A DNA stretch of 9,244 nt from Desulfobacterales bacterium (GCA_030601485.1 JAUVTO010000063.1:1-9244), one strand, 5' to 3'; numbered from the stretch's first letter, positions 1 through 5,632 are shown. Made by a program: numbers and translations. The notes: generated from the sequence alone by a model not told the origin.

Positions 1-367
1 CAACATCGGGGTATTAATGCGGGGCACCAAGCGTGATGAAGTTGAGCGCGGTCAGGTGGTAGCGTTACCCGGTTCGATTGAGCCTCACACGAAGTTCAAG
101 GCCGAGGTATACATTTTGAGCAAAGAGGAAGGGGGTCGTCATACCCCGTTTTTCAGTGGATACCGGCCGCAGTTTTATTTTAGGACCACGGATGTTACCG
201 GCAATTTGATATTGCCGGAAGGTGTAGAGATGATAATGCCCGGTGACAATGTAACGATTACGGCAGAGCTTATAACGCCGATAGCCATGGAAAAAGAATT
301 AAGGTTTGCCATCAGGGAAGGCGGACGGACGGTGGGCGCGGGTGTTGTAAGCGAAATTATCGAATAA
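1..367 (+). CDS. tuf: Elongation factor Tu, C-terminal part (5' end outside window)
   Basis: EF-Tu is the GTPase that brings aminoacyl-tRNA to the ribosomal A site. Only the last 121 residues are present; the reading frame is open from base 2 and ends with TAA at 365-367. The visible part covers domain II's end and domain III: RGTKRDEVERGQVV, then PHTKFKAEVYILSKEEGGRHTPFF, GYRPQFYFRTTDVTG, PEGVEMIMPGDN and the terminal LRFAIREGGRTVGAGVV. These are near-invariant EF-Tu segments; the G domain lies upstream of the window. rpsJ begins only 17 bases after the stop, so tuf is almost certainly cotranscribed with the S10 genes, as in the common str-S10 arrangement (rpsL-rpsG-fusA-tuf-rpsJ). Whether the genome has a second tuf copy cannot be told from here. 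Confidence 0.98.
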   Translation, partial: NIGVLMRGTKRDEVERGQVVALPGSIEPHTKFKAEVYILSKEEGGRHTPFFSGYRPQFYFRTTDVTGNLILPEGVEMIMPGDNVTITAELITPIAMEKELRFAIREGGRTVGAGVVSEIIE

Positions 368-384
368 AGAGAAAGATTAGCATA

Positions 385-696
385 ATGATAATGAATACTA
401 AAATCAGGATCAGGCTCAAGGCATATGATCATAAGCTTCTGGATCAATCCGTAGCAGATATTGTAGATACGGCCAATAAAACAGGAGCAAAAGTCGTCGG
501 GCCGATACCTCTTCCAACAAGAATCAACAAGTATTGTGTTCTGCGATCTCCCCATGTAGACAAAAAGTCTCGAGAACAGTTTGAAATAAGAACACATAAA
601 CGGCTTCTGGATATTCTGGAGCCGACTCAGCAAACCGTTGATGCTTTGATGAAACTAGATCTTTCTCCGGGAGTAGATGTAGAGATAAAATTGTAG
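385..696 (+). CDS. rpsJ: 30S ribosomal protein S10
   Basis: S10 is a small-subunit head protein; in many bacteria it also joins NusB in transcription antitermination. The 103-residue product has the usual family length. It shows the N-terminal strand KIRIRLKAYDHKLLDQS (5-21), GPIPLPTR (39-46), the long-loop region SPHVDKKSREQFEIRTHKR (55-73) and the C-terminal VDALMKLDLSPGVDVEIKL. The A/G-rich stretch at 366-375 sits well before the ATG at 385; a second ATG at 391 would shorten the protein by two residues and is spaced less well, but cannot be excluded. There is no room for an E. coli-type S10 leader before it because tuf ends 17 bases upstream. A 144-base gap follows. Confidence 0.98.
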   Translation: MIMNTKIRIRLKAYDHKLLDQSVADIVDTANKTGAKVVGPIPLPTRINKYCVLRSPHVDKKSREQFEIRTHKRLLDILEPTQQTVDALMKLDLSPGVDVEIKL

Positions 697-840
697 GATT
701 AACTTAGTTTTCTTCGCTTAATCCACTATATAAAGGAATAGGATTTATTAAGACCTATGGGGTTTTAGCAAAAAGAAGATCCATAACAGGCGATGAATTC
801 TATTTTTTATGAATTCATTAAAAAGGATAGAATAAAACTA
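697..840 (+). other. rpsJ-rplC intergenic gap with small hairpins
   Basis: This 144-base spacer is the longest in the window. It contains three inverted repeats: GGATTAA/TTAATCC (696-702 with 718-724, 15-base loop), TTAAGACC/GGTTTTAG (748-755 with 761-768, two G-T pairs, 5-base loop) and the perfect ATGAATTC/GAATTCAT at 793-818. None is GC-rich or followed by a T-run, so none looks like an intrinsic terminator. The TATATAAA at 727-734 resembles a -10 box but has no good -35 partner. An SD-like AAGGA lies at 823-827, ahead of rplC. A regulatory role is possible but is not shown by the sequence. Confidence 0.5.
793..818. repeat. Palindromic element A upstream of rplC
   Basis: This is a perfect 8-base inverted repeat, ATGAATTC (793-800) and GAATTCAT (811-818), around the T-rich 10-base spacer TATTTTTTAT. 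It lies 22 bases before the rplC start. A closely similar element lies before rplN at 5582-5611. Each arm contains GAATTC, itself a palindrome, so the element could act as a DNA site or as an RNA hairpin; the AT-rich stem would be weak as RNA. Function unknown. Confidence 0.6.
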
Positions 841-1473
841 ATGTGTAGAGGACTGATAGGTAAAAAAATAGGAATGACAGCACTGTTTACCTCTGAGGGT
901 AAATACATACCGGTAACGGTGGTTCAAGTCGGTCCGTGTGTGGTTACCCAGATAAAGTCGATGTCTTCTGATGGATATAATGCAATTCAATTGGGCTTTT
1001 GTGAGAGGAAAAAATCTCGTATTAATAAACCCATGCAGGGGCATCTTAAAAAAAGCGGGGCAGGGTGTTTTGAATTCCTGCGTGAAGTCCCCGTGGATGA
1101 TTCCGGTGAATACAAACTTGGCCAGACGGTAAGTTTGGATTTATTCAGTATCGGAGAACGTATTGATGTTACCGGTACGACCAAAGGACGAGGGTTTGCC
1201 GGTGTGATTAAGCGTCACGGCTTTCATGGCGGAAAGAAAACCCATGGGAGTCGCAGCCATAGAATCCCCGGGTCCATCGGTTGCAGTGCCTGGCCTGCAA
1301 AAGTTATCAAAGGTAAGAAAATGCCCGGCCAGTATGGGAACACCCGTAAAACAGTTCGAAATCTCGAAATTGTCGATATTAGGCCGGAACAAAACCTTAT
1401 GCTACTAAAAGGTGCTGTTCCGGGTTCCGGGCATGGTTTGGTTGAAATCAAAAAGCCCAAATTTGCAAAATAG
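841..1473 (+). CDS. rplC: 50S ribosomal protein L3
   Basis: L3 is an early-assembly 23S rRNA binder whose extension reaches near the peptidyl transferase centre. The 210-residue product opens MCRGLIGKKIGMT, then IPVTVVQVGPCVVTQIK, and has the central extension DVTGTTKGRGFAGVIKRHGFHGG, THGSRSHRIPGSIG, KGKKMPGQYGN and the C-terminal NLMLLKGAVPGSGHG. The ATG at 841 is chosen because family homology begins there. The frame stays open upstream to an ATG at 793, which would add 16 residues encoded by the palindrome and has no well-spaced SD. The AAGGA at 823-827 is rather far (13 bases) from 841, so initiation may not be strong. Where E. coli L3 has the methylated Gln150 (GQNQTPGKV), this protein reads GCSAWPAKV. 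rplD starts 18 bases after the stop. Confidence 0.97.
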   Translation: MCRGLIGKKIGMTALFTSEGKYIPVTVVQVGPCVVTQIKSMSSDGYNAIQLGFCERKKSRINKPMQGHLKKSGAGCFEFLREVPVDDSGEYKLGQTVSLDLFSIGERIDVTGTTKGRGFAGVIKRHGFHGGKKTHGSRSHRIPGSIGCSAWPAKVIKGKKMPGQYGNTRKTVRNLEIVDIRPEQNLMLLKGAVPGSGHGLVEIKKPKFAK

Positions 1474-1491
1474 AATTATTGAGACGGTGTT

Positions 1492-2115
1492 ATGGCGGTT
1501 GTAAACGTAATAAATAGTAAAGCACAAAAGGTTTCACAGATCGATCTTGTGGACGCCATTTTCAATATACCCGTTAAAGGGAGTATATTGCACGAAGTTG
1601 TAACCATGCAACTTGCAAGAAGACGTTCCGGTTCTGCGGCGGTAAAACATCGAAGTGATGTCAAAGGTAGCGGTAGAAAACTTTTTAGGCAGAAAGGAAC
1701 CGGACGTGCTCGTAGAGGTGATATTAAATCACCACTTTTAAGAGGTGGCGGTTCTACTTTTGGTCCTGATCCCCGGTCCTATGCATACAAAGTTCCCAAA
1801 AAAGTCAGAAGGCTGGCTCTTAAAATGGCCTTGAGCAGTAAATTGAAGGAAGAAAAACTTGTTGTGCTTGACGAGTTTGAACTTGATAAAATTAAGACCA
1901 GGGAATTTGTTAAGGTTATGAATGCATTAAACACGAAAAATACATTAATTATAACCGAAAAAAAGGATAAAAACCTGGAACTTTCAGCCAGGAACGTTCC
2001 CAACATAAAAGTGTTGAGAGTCGAAGGGTTGAATGTATATGACATTCTTAAATACAGGAATGTAGTTTTGCTTGAGTCTTCGATAAAGAGTATTGAAGGG
2101 AGACTGCTCGGATGA
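1492..2115 (+). CDS. rplD: 50S ribosomal protein L4
   Basis: L4 binds domain I of 23S rRNA, and its long loop helps form the narrow part of the peptide exit tunnel. In E. coli it also represses its own S10 operon. The product is 207 residues, a normal length. The tunnel loop reads KGSGRKLFRQKGTGRARRGDI (from residue 58), followed by SPLLRGGGSTFGP and KVPKKVRRLALKMALSSK. The lysine equivalent to E. coli Lys63 (erythromycin-resistance position) is kept as Lys68, but the usual KP(W/Y) just before it is KLF. The remaining globular part includes LVVLDEFEL and NTLIITEKKDKN. The SD before ATG 1492 is weak (GAG around 1481-1483). The stop overlaps the rplW start as ATGA, implying translational coupling. 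No S10-leader-type L4 target is evident upstream. Confidence 0.97.
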   Translation: MAVVNVINSKAQKVSQIDLVDAIFNIPVKGSILHEVVTMQLARRRSGSAAVKHRSDVKGSGRKLFRQKGTGRARRGDIKSPLLRGGGSTFGPDPRSYAYKVPKKVRRLALKMALSSKLKEEKLVVLDEFELDKIKTREFVKVMNALNTKNTLIITEKKDKNLELSARNVPNIKVLRVEGLNVYDILKYRNVVLLESSIKSIEGRLLG

Positions 2116-2399
2116 ATCCGCATGATATTATTAAGAGGCCCTTGATTACTGAAAAAACCAGTATTCAAAAAGAGGATTACAACCAGATGTCATTCGAAGT
2201 AGATCGCAAGGCGAACCGGGTTGAAATTAAACGGGCTATCGAAAATATTTTTAAGGTAAATGTGGCCACCGTAAGAACAATGCAGGTTAAGGGCAAGACC
2301 AAACAAAGGGGCCGGATTGTGGGAAAGCGCCGGAACTGGAAGAAAGCGGTCGTTAAATTGATGCCTGGTGAACGTATAGATTTTTTTGAAGGAGCGTAA
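2112..2399 (+). CDS. rplW: 50S ribosomal protein L23
   Basis: L23 sits at the exit of the nascent-peptide tunnel and is the docking site for trigger factor and the signal recognition particle. The product is 95 residues, typical of bacteria. It begins MNPHDIIKRPLITEKT; the Glu in ITEK (residue 14) corresponds to the chaperone-contact glutamate of E. coli L23 (Glu18). The middle has VDRKANRVEIKRAIENIF and the C-terminal half GKTKQRGRIVGKRRNWKKAVVKL, the conserved rRNA-binding loop. Its ATG overlaps the rplD TGA by four bases, so the two are probably translationally coupled. rplB follows after 11 bases. Confidence 0.97.
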   Translation: MNPHDIIKRPLITEKTSIQKEDYNQMSFEVDRKANRVEIKRAIENIFKVNVATVRTMQVKGKTKQRGRIVGKRRNWKKAVVKLMPGERIDFFEGA

Positions 2400-2410
2400 A
2401 GGGGCATATA

Positions 2411-3238
2411 ATGGGTATAAAAAAAGTAAAACCCACTTCTCCCGGGAGGCGGTCTCAATCCTATTCAACTTTTGATGAGATTACAAGTACTACCCCTGAA
2501 AAGAGCCTGCTAAGGGTGATTAAGAAAAAAGGCGGCCGTAATGTCAATGGTCGTATTACCTGCCGGCATCGCGGGGGGGGGAGTAAGCGGCATTACAGGA
2601 TTATCGATTTTAAAAGAGATAAGATAGGAATCCCTGCAAAGGTTGCGACTATAGAATATGATCCGAATCGGTCTTCGAGAATCGCTCTTTTGAATTATGC
2701 GGATGGTGAAAAGCGGTATATCCTGGCTCCGATTAATCTTAATGTCGGCGATACCGTTATTTCAGGACCTGAAGCAGATATTAAGCTCGGCAATACGCTG
2801 CCGTTGAGAAATATCCCGCTGGGTACGCATATTCATAACATCGAACTCCATATCGGGAAAGGCGGGCAGATTGTCAGGAGCGCCGGGACATTTGCTCAGT
2901 TGATGGCAAAGGAAGATAAGTATGCCCTGATAAAGCTCCCCTCCGGTGAAGTTCGAATGGTACTTTTAAATTGCAAGGCTACTATTGGTCAGCTCGGGAA
3001 TGTGGTTCATGAGAATATATCTTTGGGAAAAGCGGGGCGCAAGCGTTGGCTCGGCAGGCGGCCTAAGGTTAGAGGTGTTGCCATGAATCCGGTTGACCAT
3101 CCAATGGGTGGAGGTGAGGGGAGATCTTCAGGCGGACGGCATCCATGCAGTCCGTGGGGCGTTCCTTCAAAAGGTTTTAAGACTCGTAGAAAAAGGAAAA
3201 GTACTCGATTAATCGTCAAAAAGCGTACAAGGAAATAG
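2411..3238 (+). CDS. rplB: 50S ribosomal protein L2
   Basis: L2 is the largest conserved protein of the 50S core; it binds 23S rRNA near the peptidyl transferase centre and helps subunit association. The product is 275 residues, the standard length. Seen in order: TPGRR-like SPGRRSQSYSTFDEI, the N-terminal OB-fold with RITCRHRGGGSKRHYRIIDFKR (48-69), the SH3-like domain with IPLGTHIHNIELHIGKGGQ and RSAGTFAQL, and the C-terminal VRGVAMNPVDHPMGGGEGRS. His230 in that motif corresponds to E. coli His229, important for peptidyl transfer. A good SD (AAAGGGG at 2398-2404) precedes ATG 2411. A run of nine G at 2573-2581 encodes the three glycines of HRGGGS, an unusually long homopolymer. Confidence 0.98.
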   Translation: MGIKKVKPTSPGRRSQSYSTFDEITSTTPEKSLLRVIKKKGGRNVNGRITCRHRGGGSKRHYRIIDFKRDKIGIPAKVATIEYDPNRSSRIALLNYADGEKRYILAPINLNVGDTVISGPEADIKLGNTLPLRNIPLGTHIHNIELHIGKGGQIVRSAGTFAQLMAKEDKYALIKLPSGEVRMVLLNCKATIGQLGNVVHENISLGKAGRKRWLGRRPKVRGVAMNPVDHPMGGGEGRSSGGRHPCSPWGVPSKGFKTRRKRKSTRLIVKKRTRK

Positions 3239-3249
3239 CAGGAGAAGTT

Positions 3250-3531
3250 ATGCCACGGTCGTTGAAAAAAGGTCCTTTTATTGATTCGAAACTATTAAAG
3301 AAGGTTCGGATAGCCCAAGAAACTCGAAGCAACAGAGTTGTCAGAACTTGGTCGAGAAGGTCAACAGTAGTGCCCGAAATGGTGGGTATTACACTGGCGG
3401 TTCATAATGGAAGAAAGTTCATACCTGTATTTATATCGGAAGATATGGTGGGGCATAAGCTGGGTGAATTTTCACCGACCCGGACGTATTATGGGCACGC
3501 TGCGGATAAGAAATCAAGAGTGAAACGGTAA
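3250..3531 (+). CDS. rpsS: 30S ribosomal protein S19
   Basis: S19 is in the head of the 30S subunit, bound to the 3' domain of 16S rRNA with S13, and contributes to an intersubunit bridge. The 93-residue product has the full family pattern: MPRSLKKGPFID (1-12), TWSRRSTVVPEMVG (34-46), VHNGRKFIPVFISEDMVGHKLGEF (51-74) and PTRTYYGH. A strong SD, AGGAG at 3240-3244, sits five bases before ATG 3250. The gene lies 11 bases after rplB, and the short spacing to both neighbours supports one transcript. Confidence 0.98.
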   Translation: MPRSLKKGPFIDSKLLKKVRIAQETRSNRVVRTWSRRSTVVPEMVGITLAVHNGRKFIPVFISEDMVGHKLGEFSPTRTYYGHAADKKSRVKR

Positions 3532-3544
3532 GGCTGTCGGAAAA

Positions 3545-3560
3545 GGAAATGTCTGTAATG
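3545..3560 (+). promoter_or_regulatory. SD placing the rplV start
   Basis: The AAAAGGA block ends at 3547. Two in-frame ATGs follow, at 3549 and 3558. SD spacing is one base for the first and ten for the second, so 3558 is the likely initiator. Confidence 0.6.
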
Positions 3561-3896
3561 GAAGTTAGAGCTGTATCAAGATATGTACGCATTTCTCCTC
3601 AGAAAGTTCGTATGATGGTGGATGCTGTGAAGGGGAGAAGGGTAGAGGATGGTTTGAATATGCTCAAATTTATGCCGCAGAAGGCGGCATCTATCGTTGA
3701 AAAAATTATACGCAGCGCTGTTGCGAATGCCGATCAAAATATGGATATCGACGTAGATTCGCTGGTGATTCGAAACATTATCGCAGACCAGGGCCCCACG
3801 TTGAAACGTTTCAGAGCAAGGGCACGCGGCAGGGGGACACGCATATTAAAAAGGACCGCTCATATTACAGTCATTTTAGCTGAAGATTCGATATAG
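3558..3896 (+). CDS. rplV: 50S ribosomal protein L22
   Basis: L22 contacts all six domains of 23S rRNA, and its beta-hairpin lines the exit tunnel; mutations there give macrolide resistance in other bacteria. The start at 3558 is preferred over ATG 3549: the AAAAGGA at 3541-3547 is 10 bases from 3558 but only one base from 3549, and the resulting MEVRAVSRYVRISPQKVR matches the family start. This gives 112 residues. Visible landmarks are VRMMVDAVKGRRV (17-29), the helix KAASIVEKIIRSAVANADQN (42-61) and the tunnel hairpin GPTLKRFRARARGRGTRILKRTAHITV (79-105). rpsC begins 14 bases after the stop. Confidence 0.95.
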   Translation: MEVRAVSRYVRISPQKVRMMVDAVKGRRVEDGLNMLKFMPQKAASIVEKIIRSAVANADQNMDIDVDSLVIRNIIADQGPTLKRFRARARGRGTRILKRTAHITVILAEDSI

Positions 3897-3913
3897 AAGG
3901 GGGGAAAAGCTTG
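3897..3913 (+). promoter_or_regulatory. SD for the TTG start of rpsC
   Basis: The G-rich AAGGGGGG at 3897-3904 lies six bases before TTG 3911. No ATG lies nearby in frame at the conserved S3 N-terminus, so this SD supports TTG initiation. Confidence 0.7.
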
Positions 3914-4561
3914 GGCCAGAAAGTAAATCCTATAGGATTGAGATTGGGTATTGTTAAAACCTGGGAATCCCGGTGGTATGCCGGAAAGAAATACGCTGAT
4001 TATATACTGGAAGATTATAATATCAGAAAGTTTATAAAAAAAAGACTCTACCATGCAGGTATTTCCAAGATTGAAATCGAAAGGTCGTCCAAGCGAGTCA
4101 GGTTGCGCATTTTTACGTCCAGACCTGGAATTGTCATCGGGAAAAAGGGAGCCGAAATTGCGTTGTTCAAGAAAGAGCTCGAAAAGATCGTATCCCATGA
4201 AGTTATTATCGATATTCAGGAGGTCAGAAAACCCGAGATCGATGCCCAGCTTGTTGCTGAGAATATTGCGCTTCAGATTATACGAAGGGTTGCATTCAGG
4301 CGTGCAATGAAGCGCGGCATTTCTTCAGCCATGCGTTTTGGCGCCCAAGGGATAAAAATTATCTGTTCCGGTCGTCTGGGCGGCGCCGAGATGGCAAGAA
4401 CCGAACAATATAGAGAGGGCCGCATACCTCTGCATACCTTAAGAGCTGATATAGACTACGGTTTCATTGATGCTCGTACCACATATGGAATTATCGGTAT
4501 CAAGGTATTTATTTTTAAAGGTGAGATTTTGAAAAAAAATTCGGAAAAGATCGGTAGTTGA
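3911..4561 (+). CDS. rpsC: 30S ribosomal protein S3 (TTG start)
   Basis: S3 is a head protein at the mRNA entry tunnel, where with S4 and S5 it helps unwind mRNA structure. The 216-residue product starts MGQKVNPIGLRLGIVKTWESRWYAGKKYAD, the invariant S3 N-terminus. This fixes TTG at 3911 as the start, with AAGGGGGG at 3897-3904 as SD. The KH domain includes RPGIVIGKKGAEI (71-83), with GKKG as its GXXG loop. The C-terminal domain has FRRAMKRGISSAMR (129-142), the basic region linked to helicase activity in E. coli, then SGRLGGAEMARTEQYREGRIPLHTLRADIDYG. The C-terminus is short (IFKGEILKKNSEKIGS), without the longer tail of some species. A 116-base gap follows. Confidence 0.97.
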   Translation: MGQKVNPIGLRLGIVKTWESRWYAGKKYADYILEDYNIRKFIKKRLYHAGISKIEIERSSKRVRLRIFTSRPGIVIGKKGAEIALFKKELEKIVSHEVIIDIQEVRKPEIDAQLVAENIALQIIRRVAFRRAMKRGISSAMRFGAQGIKIICSGRLGGAEMARTEQYREGRIPLHTLRADIDYGFIDARTTYGIIGIKVFIFKGEILKKNSEKIGS

Positions 4562-4677
4562 GTTTTTCGCTTGTAAAAGACTTTTTACGAGTTTGTCTAA
4601 ATTAATACGAATAATATAACGGCCTTTGAAAGTTGAACTTTTTTCAAAGGTCTCATGGAGTAACGGAGATATCGGAC
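4562..4677 (+). other. rpsC-rplP gap with two hairpins
   Basis: This 116-base spacer has two inverted repeats. The first pairs CTTGTAAAA (4570-4578) with TTTTTACGAG (4583-4591, one G-T pair), with a 4-base loop. The second pairs GGCCTTTGAAA (4621-4631) with TTTCAAAGGTC (4642-4652, one G-T pair), with a 10-base loop. Neither is followed by a T-run of terminator type, although the first is followed by TTTGTCT. The rplP SD (GGAG at 4665-4668) lies just after the second. Reading continuous with rplP extends back to 4633, but family homology begins only at 4678. Confidence 0.6.
4621..4652 (+). promoter_or_regulatory. Hairpin just upstream of the rplP ribosome-binding site
   Basis: An 11-base-pair stem (one G-T pair) with a 10-base loop ends 25 bases before the rplP ATG. 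Its 3' arm overlaps GTCTC (4650-4654), which can alternatively pair with GGAGAT (4665-4670 region) covering the SD, with five pairs at most. This would allow a two-state fold, but it is a paper prediction and the alternative stem is weak. Confidence 0.4.
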
Positions 4678-5091
4678 ATGCTTAGTCCCAAGAAGGTAAA
4701 ATTTCGAAAACGGCAAAAGGGCAGAACAAAGGGAACTTCGTACAGGGGCTGTAACCTTGATTTCGGCGAATTTGGATTGCAGGCAATAGAATGCGGCAGA
4801 ATTAATTCAAAAGAGATTGAAGCCGCCCGTATCGCAATGACCCGGCATGTTAAACGAGGCGGCAAAATGTGGATAAAAATATTTCCTGACAAGCCGTTTA
4901 CTAAAAAGCCTGCCGAAGTCAGGATGGGGAAAGGAAAGGGGGCTCCTGAAGGATGGATTGCAGTCATTCGTCCCGGGAGAGTCCTTTATGAAATGGAGGG
5001 TGTTCCCAGGCATATGGCAAAGGAAGCCCTAAGACTTGCTTCACATAAGCTTTCTGTAAAAACCAGATTCATAGAAAGGGGCAATTTGTAA
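4678..5091 (+). CDS. rplP: 50S ribosomal protein L16
   Basis: L16 organises the A-site region of the 50S subunit and is needed for late assembly. The 137-residue product has standard length. It begins MLSPKKVKFRKRQKGR, followed by GCNLDFGEFGLQAIECGRINSKEIEAARIAMTR (24-56), the KMWIKIFPDKPFTKKPAEVRMGKGKG block (63-88) and PGRVLYEMEGVP (99-110). Arg82 in the VRMGKGKG motif corresponds to E. coli Arg81, hydroxylated by YcfD in that species; whether this host has the enzyme is unknown. ATG 4678 is chosen by homology and by CGGAGA at 4664-4669. The stop TAA shares its final A with the rpmC ATG, so the two are likely translationally coupled. Confidence 0.97.
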   Translation: MLSPKKVKFRKRQKGRTKGTSYRGCNLDFGEFGLQAIECGRINSKEIEAARIAMTRHVKRGGKMWIKIFPDKPFTKKPAEVRMGKGKGAPEGWIAVIRPGRVLYEMEGVPRHMAKEALRLASHKLSVKTRFIERGNL

Positions 5092-5294
5092 TGAAAGCGA
5101 GCGAGATCAGAGAGTTGAGCTCGGAAGAAAAGTTGCGGAAAACAAACGATCTTAAAGAGGAGTTGTTTAATCTGCGGTTTCAGCACGAAATCGGTCAACT
5201 CGAAAATCCCCAGAAGATGAAGCAGATCAAGCGAGAAATCGCCAGGGTGAAAACCATAATAAAAGAATCCGAATTAAACCAAGAAACAGGCTAA
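5091..5294 (+). CDS. rpmC: 50S ribosomal protein L29
   Basis: L29 is a small two-helix protein beside L23 at the tunnel exit. The 67-residue product fits the family: MKASEIRELSSEEKLRKTNDLKEELFNLRFQHEIGQLENPQKMKQIKREIARVKTII. The ELFNLRFQ motif (24-31) and the NP...IKREIARVKTI helix are diagnostic. Its start overlaps the rplP stop by one base, with AAAGGGG (5077-5083) inside rplP as SD. rpsQ begins 14 bases after its stop. Confidence 0.96.
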   Translation: MKASEIRELSSEEKLRKTNDLKEELFNLRFQHEIGQLENPQKMKQIKREIARVKTIIKESELNQETG

Positions 5295-5308
5295 GAATAG
5301 TTGTTGCC

Positions 5309-5566
5309 ATGAAAAAACAATTTTTAAGAAGACAGATGGTTGGGACAGTTGTCAGCGACAAGATGGATAAGACCGTAATTGTCCTGGTCGAGAGACTGGT
5401 TAAGCATAAACTTTATCAAAAGTATGTGAGGAGACGGTCAAAATTTGCCGCCCACGATGAAAACAATGGCGCACGGGTTGGAGATAAAGTTTTGATAATC
5501 CAGTCCAGACCCCTTAGCAAGATTAAAAGATGGCGTGTGAGCAAAATAGTCGAAAAAGCTGTTTGA
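5309..5566 (+). CDS. rpsQ: 30S ribosomal protein S17
   Basis: S17 is a primary 16S rRNA binder with an OB-fold, needed for early 30S assembly. The 85-residue product has normal length and reads MKKQFLRRQMVGTVVSDKMDKTVIVLVERLVKHKLYQKY, then KFAAHDENNGARVGDKVLI and the C-terminal SRPLSKIKRWRVSKIVEKA. HDENN and RPLSKIKRW are the hallmark motifs. ATG 5309 is chosen by family N-terminus. No convincing SD precedes it (the preceding bases read GAATAGTTGTTGCC), so initiation may depend on ribosomes finishing rpmC 14 bases upstream. An internal ATG at 5339 would delete part of the first strand. Confidence 0.96.
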   Translation: MKKQFLRRQMVGTVVSDKMDKTVIVLVERLVKHKLYQKYVRRRSKFAAHDENNGARVGDKVLIIQSRPLSKIKRWRVSKIVEKAV

Positions 5567-5632
5567 TTGTTATATGACATGATGAATTCGATTTTTTTAC
5601 GAATTAATCATTACAATAGGAAAGTTAAGAAG
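5567..5632 (+). other. rpsQ-rplN gap with palindromic element B
   Basis: This 66-base spacer contains an inverted repeat AATTCG (5585-5590)/CGAATT (5600-5605) around ATTTTTTTA, with an outer ATG (5582-5584)/CAT (5609-5611) extension across a 3-base bulge. It closely resembles the element before rplC (same GATGAATTC start, T-run and GAATT arm), at nearly the same distance from the downstream start codon. The SD AGGAAAG (5618-5624) follows. Confidence 0.6.
5582..5611. repeat. Palindromic element B upstream of rplN
   Basis: This is the second copy of the element seen at 793-818. It is less perfect in the outer arm, but its inner stem is extended by a G-C pair (AATTCG/CGAATT). Spacing from its GATG to the gene start is 52 bases, against 49 for the rplC copy. 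Function unknown. Confidence 0.55.

Noticed and set aside
704..734. Promoter with TATATAAA (727-734) as -10 before rplC
   Set aside because: No -35 hexamer at proper spacing comes close to consensus (TTAGTT is the best), so a promoter cannot be supported.
757..768. Leader peptide ATG GGG TTT TAG in the rpsJ-rplC gap
   Set aside because: Three codons long; the upstream AAAGGAATAGG is suggestive, but nothing distinguishes it from chance.
793..840. N-terminal extension of L3 by 16 residues from ATG 793
   Set aside because: The extension is encoded by the palindrome, has no L3 similarity and no well-spaced SD; homology begins at 841.
1779..2168. Minus-strand 129-codon frame over rplD
   Set aside because: Its Ser/Phe/Leu-rich composition is what is expected opposite a Lys/Glu-rich gene; no family features were seen.
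4032..4043. Programmed frameshift at the A8 run in rpsC
   Set aside because: The reading frame is intact on both sides and full-length S3 results; A-runs of 7-8 occur in several genes here as Lys codons.
4570..4652. Intrinsic terminators in the rpsC-rplP gap
   Set aside because: Stems are AT-rich or not followed by a T-run, and the operon continues with standard gene order, so termination is not supported.
4633..4677. Extension of L16 upstream to 4633
   Set aside because: It runs through the hairpin loop and the rplP SD; L16 proteins start at ML(S/Q)PK, here 4678.
5567..5632. N-terminal extension of L14 by 22 residues
   Set aside because: It overlaps the palindromic spacer and has no L14 similarity; MIQ at 5633 is the conserved start with an SD upstream.
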